Assembly (NCBI GenBank): GCA_030248215.1 | Contig: JASANG010002563.1 | Span: 47,461 to 111,460 of the forward strand | DNA length: 64,000 bases | Source: Enoplolaimus lenunculus | Lineage: Eukaryota; Nematoda; Enoplea; Enoplida; Thoracostomopsidae | Direction of reading: 5' to 3' | Part shown: positions 57,265 through 64,000 of the stretch, piece by piece | How the letters are laid out: every line of letters begins with the position of its first letter | How positions within the stretch are numbered: the first letter of the stretch is position 1 | The notes under the pieces: model-generated | The model's database searches: none | Seen by the model: the letters and a program-made list of their open reading frames with translations, nothing else | What the model was told of the DNA's origin: nothing | Made by a program: the position numbers and the translations under genes

Positions 57265-59456
57265 CTGAGACGAAAAATTAACACATGCAATGTACGATAT
57301 AGTTAAAGAGACGTACGTTTATTGCGCCATCTGTTAAGTTCACCATAACGAATGTTATGTGTATGTATCAAAATTAGTTGGGATAAAATACTTAAAAAAA
57401 CGAAATTAAAATGCTAAAATAAAGATACACAAAGCAGGTACGTTTCATTCCCAAGTGTGGGGCATGTGTCACAAAAGTTGCCACAAAATGAAGTACCTGT
57501 TTAATTTTGGAATTTTTAAATATTTCTCTTTAATTGGTTTTTAAGCAAGTTAATTTGTGTGAATTTGGAATGCCCAAAATTAGTTAATTTTTAAATTTGT
57601 TCCTTCAGCAGGTTTTTAACAAGTTATATACTTTATGCAATGTATATGAAGCCAGCAGGGTGGCGACGAAGGGTCGGATTGGCAAAAACTTGTGGTTCGG
57701 TTTCCGGTTCGGTCATGAAAAAGTCGAATCCAACACTGTTCGGCAATATGTTTTTAAGTTTTAATTAAACAATAAAAAAAATTTTTTAATATCTTGGTAT
57801 ATTAACCCAGATCTACCCAACTCAGACGATTTGAATGTAACTGCGACAGTAACGCAGCTTGTAAGTATATAATTATCAAATGAAATAAGCACACTTCAGA
57901 ATTGTGCAAAATGAACCATTTTAAATTGACTTTTTATACTGTCAGTTTAAACTGACGTAAGAGGATCTGGTACCATGTTCTAGCGAAACATTAACTAGAA
58001 CTACTGTTATGGGAAACACAGAATACAATGTTAAAATGCATAGTTTTACACGATTTTTCTGTTTCGCTGGATTTTGCACAACATTAAAACCTTTTGTTAC
58101 TTTATTTTTCACTTGGCAACAGTCCCCATACCCCTCGAAAAGGCTCGGAACAAATTTCACTGTCTCAACACACTCTCAGTACAAACCTAACTCAAAGCTA
58201 TAGTGTTGTTTTGACCCCGAACAAACCGAATAGACTGGAGAATTTTTTAACATAACGTAGACGTTATTAATGCGGATGACCCATATTTTTACACGATGCT
58301 ATAAATGATTTAAACGATTAAATGCCACTATTTGCGCTTTGTCACAAACTAGGTAGCGGTGCTCCGCGATCGTTCGCTGTCTGTGTTGGTAGGCGAAATT
58401 CGCAAGCACTTCCGGGCCAAACCTGCGATCCCAGGACAATTTTTGTGATTGCTTATCGCTTTTTCACCTCTTTTGTCTCGGTCTGCAAACCACCGAGACT
58501 GATAAAAAGCGACACAGAGACCGAGACCAGCTAAATTCCGAGACCGGGACCGCCCATCCTTGTCCATAAAACATCTAGGCAACTGTTTTGTCTCTCACTA
58601 AGGTGTGCTCTCGATTAGATTAAAGTGTACGACAGCACCTACCCTAATTTCTTACTTTAGTAGTGGGCGCATAGGTACTAAAAATGTTTGCACGTGAATT
58701 TTTTCCATTTTCTGTTATGAAAATCCTGCACCCACGTCTTGCAGATGTCAGTTTAAACTGACACTACCGAAAATCGTCATTCATAGCGAAGTTACTCTAT
58801 AGCTGTGATTACAGTTCCTACTAGTGGTTTCGAACATTTCTGATACCAAAGAGCAATCTCAAAACTGAGGTCGGGCACGAAATATATTAACGTTTAAAAG
58901 TTATGCGGCTGGCAATGCGTTGATATCCTGAAACAAATTAGATATAACCGAAATTTGCAACATGCAAGATTCGAATACGCATTCAGATTCGACAAATTAG
59001 CAATAGATTCGGATTCGGTCAAATCGTAGGTCCGGTGCCACCCTGGAAGTCAGTTCACTTATCTCCAACCATCTCGATGTCCGCTAAACTCTGTATTATT
59101 GCTAAAGAGCGCATAGGACTAGCTAAGTATTATTCGGGTCGAAGATCAAAACATGCTGTTTCTCTATTATAACTTACAGGTCGTTTACAGATATAAGTAA
59201 ACGCTAAAAATCACGTACTTTGGTTTATTAATGCCGCGTTTTACGACCGATTTTAATTTGACGGCAGTCTCGTTTTCAGGTGGGACTGTAAAAGAGTAGC
59301 ATTAAATATGGGACCCATGGGGTCACTTTACAGTAAATGAGTCGTCTATAAGCATATGGAGCTGTCCGAAATTTGAGTTGATAGACGCAGTTAAGCGAAA
59401 AAATGAAACCCCCCCACCCCCACAGAAAACGCCGGCGGCGGACCCCCCCCCCCCCC
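57265..59456. other. Intergenic DNA, RPA1 5' side, with repeats
   Basis: Should contain the missing RPA1 start exon and promoter, which I could not identify. The 16-bp palindrome GTCAGTTTAAACTGAC occurs at 57941-57956 and again at 58747-58762 and may mark the ends of an 820-bp element that contains GAGACCGAGACC words (58470-58560). A GCAGGGTGGCGAC end near 57657 and a GTGCCACCCTGG end near 59035 belong to CCGG-word-like repeats. A run of 14 C directly precedes the LTR at 59457. Confidence 0.45.
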
Positions 59457-60899
59457 TGTTGCGGACCACCCAGTTAGTTTTTTTTTTGCCGAAACTTTTA
59501 GTCTAAAATTGCATTTTATTGCAATTTACAGCAGTGAAACTGTACTGTTTGCGACCACCATACACAACTAATTTAAAACGTACGGTTAAGTTTGCGAGTT
59601 GTTTGCTGTATTTAGTGATGTTTAAACGTGTGTTTTCATTAAAGTTTATGAATATTTTGTAAACCACCAGTATCGGCCGCGCAAATATTTTTCCTGGAGG
59701 CAAAAATATTAAACTTAGTTTCTTCAATGCATATGGAATCGTCCATATATATGTCGAGAAAACGCACTTGGGCTATCAATGGCGGTAGCGTTTGTTTTGA
59801 ACGAAATTTAATTAATCATTTACTGGATTAAAAGAAATGCTTATTTTAAAGATTTTTTTGTTTATGCGCAAAAATTTGTGCAAAAACGTTTACCCAGTAG
59901 TCGCACGCAATAATACAACACCATGGTGTTCAATTGTGAGTAGAATTTGGTTTAACTGTTTGTATTAGAAAAATGCACATACGTTAACAGTGATGTGTTA
60001 ATTAGTGCAACATTATTGTATGGGTAATTTCATTTTATTTCAGCATTCTTGAGTACCAAGCTGGATGATTTTTTATTGTTTTAAAACCGATGTCCAGGCA
60101 TAAGACCCAAGCTCCGCCATCGGGGCCGGGGTGAACACTTGATCGGCCAAGGTCTACAGAGAAAACGGTAAGGATTTGTTACCCGACAAGCACTCTAACC
60201 ACGCAAACAAGAATTTTTTTACTCGCGGGTATATCCGCGCAAAAAAAGGGATCATACACGACCCACCTTTTACCTACGCGCAGTCCTTGCACTTTTTGAG
60301 ATTGATTATCCTCATTAGCATTTTAAAGAGTATTTTAACAAAAATTCCAGCAAAGTGAATTTTATCAGTACTGAAAATAACATTAAAATTGATTTTTGGC
60401 TTTTCGTCACTCAAGCGGAAAAAAGTATACTAAAATTTAGTTGCCTAAGAAGTTTAAAAGTTAAAATTTAAAATTTTATAATCTTAGAGGTCTAATGAGC
60501 CTATCAATCAGGCTTGAAAACTAGAAATTTCGCACTATAAAAGCAGCAGTTTTTAACAAAATTTAGGCAGTGTTTAGTCAGGTTTGGGCGTGAAAGTTTC
60601 ATTTAGTTATTTTTTCTGAAAAGATTTTCCGCTTATTATAGACCGCGGGTCGTTTTACTGAGTGCATCAAGTTGTCAAAGTTTTACAATTATCACGTCTA
60701 TGGTTTTCGTTGCGTCTGATCAACGTGTACCGAAATTGAATTGTAAGTCAGGGCGGGTACTAAGTGTAATAGTTAATTGTCATGGACTTGTTTGCCTTAT
60801 GGGCGCTTCACTACTTTTTCTTCGTTTATTTCACAAAGGCTCTACTGCCATAATTAATAAATAAAAAAAATCAATAGCCGTTACCTTGTAATCGTAACA
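59457..60899 (+). repeat. 5' LTR of copy 2, 1443 bp
   Basis: Begins TGTTGCGGACCACCC and ends CGTAACA (TG...CA). A TATA box CTATAAAAG lies near 60535 and an AATAAATAAA polyadenylation word near 60855. The first 1.1 kb matches both arms of copy 1; after the TATA box the two copies diverge, so they represent two sub-types. Confidence 0.8.
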
Positions 60900-60901
60900 T
60901 T

Positions 60902-60924
60902 TGGAGGTCCCACCGAGATTTGAA
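60902..60924 (+). promoter_or_regulatory. Primer binding site complementary to tRNA-Gln
   Basis: TGGAGGTCCCACCGAGATTT (plus GAA) starts 2 bp after the LTR end. Its complement, ending GGTGGGACCTCCA, is the 3' end of animal tRNA-Gln plus CCA, over 23 nt. It shows that the LTR boundary is right and names the primer. Confidence 0.85.
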
Positions 60925-63900
60925 TCAAAAATTTTAGAAAAATTTGACTTTCAAATTTTTCCAGCGGTGGTAGCAGTTTTCAAAGTCGGCGTTATTTTAA
61001 TTTAGTTCGAAATCGGTGATTGGTATTAAAAACTCTTGTTTATTTTTATGAAAAGAGCCAGATCGCTAAGTCCAATTCCGGAAGAATCTGCAAGTAATTA
61101 TCTATCCAATATTAATATTGAAGAGTTAATTCCTATATTAGACGTAAGTGTAAGCACGCCTAGACAGCATAGATACAGACTTAGAAACATGGATCAACTT
61201 CAACAGGATGTCACACACTTGACACAAAATGTGAGACAGCTTACTGATGGTATGGCTCATATGAATTCTGCCCTTGCCCAAACTAGGGTAACTGGTACTA
61301 CTGATACCGATCTGGTAATACATCCGTTTCACGGAGGCTTAATGGGCCCTGATTTTAACACATGGTTAGAAAATTTTAATTTAATTTGCGCGGCAAAACT
61401 GATAGATGATGAGATGAAATTGCGGGTATTACCTGCATATCTTAGAGATATTGCAAAGGATATATACGATGGGTTAGCTACTGAGGATAAACGCAGTTTT
61501 AAATCAATCTGCACTGCATTAGAACGTAAGCTAGCCTCCCCGGAGTTAGCAGTTTATCATGAAGCTGCCTTACAAGGCCGCGAACAAATGGAAGGCGAAT
61601 CGTTGTATTCTTATTTAAAAGCTATTAAAAGAGCGTGTCGACGAGCCTATGCAGGCGAGTCAGAGGAAACAATCCGCCGTTTTATTATTGGGAAATTCTT
61701 TTCGGGAATTCGCTCTTCTGAAATTAAGGCTCAAGTATTTAAGGAAATGCCCATACATACATTGCAACAAGCAGATGATATTGCTATGCGTTTAGATATG
61801 CAGGCAATAATTTTTCCGAAAACTCAAGGTACCCTGGGGATACAAAATTATCTGCCACAACCACAAAATATTGTTAGTACAATACCAACCAATACTGAGC
61901 AACAAAGACAGACCAATAATAAACGCATGGAGCGTTCCCTGGAACACTTGATTCGCACACAACAGGGTTTAATAAACTCTGTAAACCGGGTGCAAGATAA
62001 GATTCAGATGATGGAGAGACATCATAACAAAATACGGGGAAATACACATTTTAATTATAGACAAACAAACCCGCCTAGTCAACAGGCATATAATAGGCGC
62101 ATTATTAATAATCCTAGAACTACCACAAATTCGCCAAGATGTTATACATGTGGCAAGATTGGCCATACTGCCGCAGGATGTCAGATAGCAAGACAAGTAC
62201 CATTAGATAGCGGTAAAAATTCATACACTTCAGCAAGAACTGGGTTCAGACCATCTTATAATATTAGACAACAAGCTCAGACGTGGAACCCACGACAAAC
62301 ACAGTATTATTCTAGCTCCGCACCCCAACAAAATGCACAAACACGCAACATAAGTAATGCTGCGACTTCTGCGGCAGAAGTCGCAGCAGTTATTAGGAAA
62401 ACATCAGATGAAACTACTTTGCGTAAAATTCAGAACGAATTAGAAGAAACTAAGAAGAAATTTGACCAAGTTAGCAAGGAAAAAGAAGTATTACTAAAAC
62501 AAAAAGCAATGTTAGTCGAAAAAATTTATCCTGAAGTTGTAACTTGTGTGGGAATGGTAGTAATTGGTGAAACTAAGGAAAAACAGATAGGCCAAACCGT
62601 GAAAGAAAATCGGAGTGAATCGTTGATTACAGGAAGCAATTTGAATGATTGTAATTTAAATTGGTTTCCCAAAAATCAAAATTCAATTACGTCGGAGATC
62701 GGAATTCGTGGTTGTAATAATTCTCAAATAATAGACGATATTAAAGAAAAGGAATTAAGTGTAGCAAAAATTTCGAAGCAATATTGCTCACAACCAGATA
62801 TACACAAGATAACTTTTAATATTGCAGTTCCTCAAGAATCTGTAGCTCCTAAAACTAAATGTTTTCAGTTTTATAATATAAAGGCAAGCAAAGAAAAATA
62901 TAAATTTTCTGGATATCGTTGGAACAGCCTTATCAGGGTTTCGAAAGAGGCTTGCAGATCAAAGTTAACCTCGTATAAATCAGATAAATCAGAATATCAG
63001 ATCGAACATTTTGCACATACAGAGATATTAGACGATTATGTTGTTAAAAATTTGTCACCTTCGATAAAGATCAGTGACTGTAACAACATATCAGAATGCT
63101 TCTTAATTACGAACAAAGCCTACAGTGAATGTTTCATTTGCCCTATAACTTGTTGTTGCGAAATAATTGATATTGAATTATATAAATTACAGGCAGATCC
63201 ATTTTATTTGACAGACCGATCAACTCAAACCAGTGAAGTGGTCAGGTGTGACGTTCAAATCGCATTTTCACCGTCACAACACTTACATCTCATGGAACAA
63301 CCGCAATGTGAGTATATAAACATTACACCTAAGAAACGGACTTACATCAAAATCAGATTCTATCACGGGGAAAATTTTAAAATTAAGAAATTACAAACAA
63401 CAGGTATAGGCCCACCAATGTATACTAATACTGACATATTACGATTAAGTCTCACCGACCTTACTATATTAGGGCCAGAGTTGGTGCTGGATAATTTGGT
63501 CAAGCGAGCCAAATTTCCAGAACCATATTCAAGTAGTTATAATCATGGGATCGGTTTTATAGATAAACTGAATATGTATGGATTGTCATATAATGATTAT
63601 GTTGATACAAAAAGGAAGTTGTCAAAGGAATTATGTTTTATTCAAAAAACATTTTTTGACGAATTCCGGACGTCCCCTAGGAGACCTTCAATTAAATATG
63701 ATTTAACAACTACTACTCCTAAAAATTTAGAAGGTACGCCATTAGTTAAGCCACAAAAACCTATAACCAAATTTATAACACCATGGCTCAGCGTAATATG
63801 TTTACTTACCATAATAAATGCAGTAAATGCCACGATGGCTGGAGATTTAAAGAAATTTCACTCCCAAATTTTTCCCGGGGTAGGAATAGGCATAGTACCT

Positions 63901-64000
63901 AGCGGTATACTCCTTACGTCAGAACGTTCAGAGTATGTCCCGATCATGTTGCATATGCAGCATAGCTTTTACAACTTGAGTGAACCTTTGGAATTTTCCC

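Larger units (their letters stand above)
59457..64000 (+). mobile_element. LTR retroelement, copy 2, left part, runs off the window
   Basis: Retrovirus-like element in forward orientation: 5' LTR 59457-60899, primer site, leader, then one long coding region from about 61049 that appears to stay open to the window edge. Parts in order: an N-terminal region, a gag capsid-like region, one CCHC zinc knuckle (near 62143-62184), a coiled-coil stretch, a Cys-rich region and a hydrophobic segment near 63770-63825 that could be a signal or membrane segment of an envelope-like protein. No protease or reverse transcriptase appears between. The visible part looks whole. It is about 95 percent like copy 1 by eye. 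The superfamily is uncertain. Confidence 0.8.

Overview
The window looks like AT-rich nuclear DNA from an invertebrate animal. It carries intron-containing genes for conserved eukaryotic proteins, a secreted peptide precursor with repeated dibasic cleavage sites (which points to an animal with peptidergic secretion), and a very dense load of short inverted-repeat elements. I cannot name the phylum from the sequence alone. All gene calls come from reading splice sites and protein similarity by eye.

Layout. (1) 1-5.1 kb: a minus-strand TIPIN gene (replication-fork protection), five exons. (2) 5.1-8.4 kb: intergenic DNA with an inverted pair of tRNA-derived SINE-like repeats. (3) 8.4-14.7 kb: a complete 13-exon DRG1 GTPase gene on the plus strand, with a near-perfect 276-bp tandem duplication that copies two thirds of exon 4. 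(4) 16.5-17.7 kb: a minus-strand single-exon gene for a 374-residue secreted precursor with repeated NxWFWN cores between Lys-Arg sites. I do not recognise it, and it is the best candidate for something undescribed. (5) 17.7-30.4 kb: no gene recognised, but a mosaic of TIR elements. (6) 30.4-42.3 kb: two FUN14-domain (FUNDC1-like) genes in tandem with the same exon plan, separated by about 8 kb that now holds a rearranged LTR retroelement with inverted arms. (7) 42.3-45.7 kb: repeats. (8) 45.7-57.3 kb: a minus-strand RPA1 gene (large subunit of replication protein A), 14 coding exons found, with the initiator exon unresolved. (9) 59.5-64 kb: a second, better preserved copy of the LTR element, with LTR, tRNA-Gln primer site and gag, running off the window edge.

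Functional links. TIPIN and RPA1 belong to the same pathway (fork protection and checkpoint signalling on RPA-coated DNA). DRG1 is a ribosome-associated GTPase. The FUN14 proteins are predicted to sit in the mitochondrial outer membrane. They lie on different strands and are not an operon, so co-location may be chance.

Mobile DNA. At least five short TIR families recur. Several have 8-bp target duplications visible in the sequence, which suggests hAT-type mobilisation. One family carries internal TTAGGC runs. One 708-bp copy has TIRs and an 8-bp duplication around a minisatellite plus a TATATG microsatellite. Another family is a hairpin built on GAGTCAAATTGACTC, flanked by TA.
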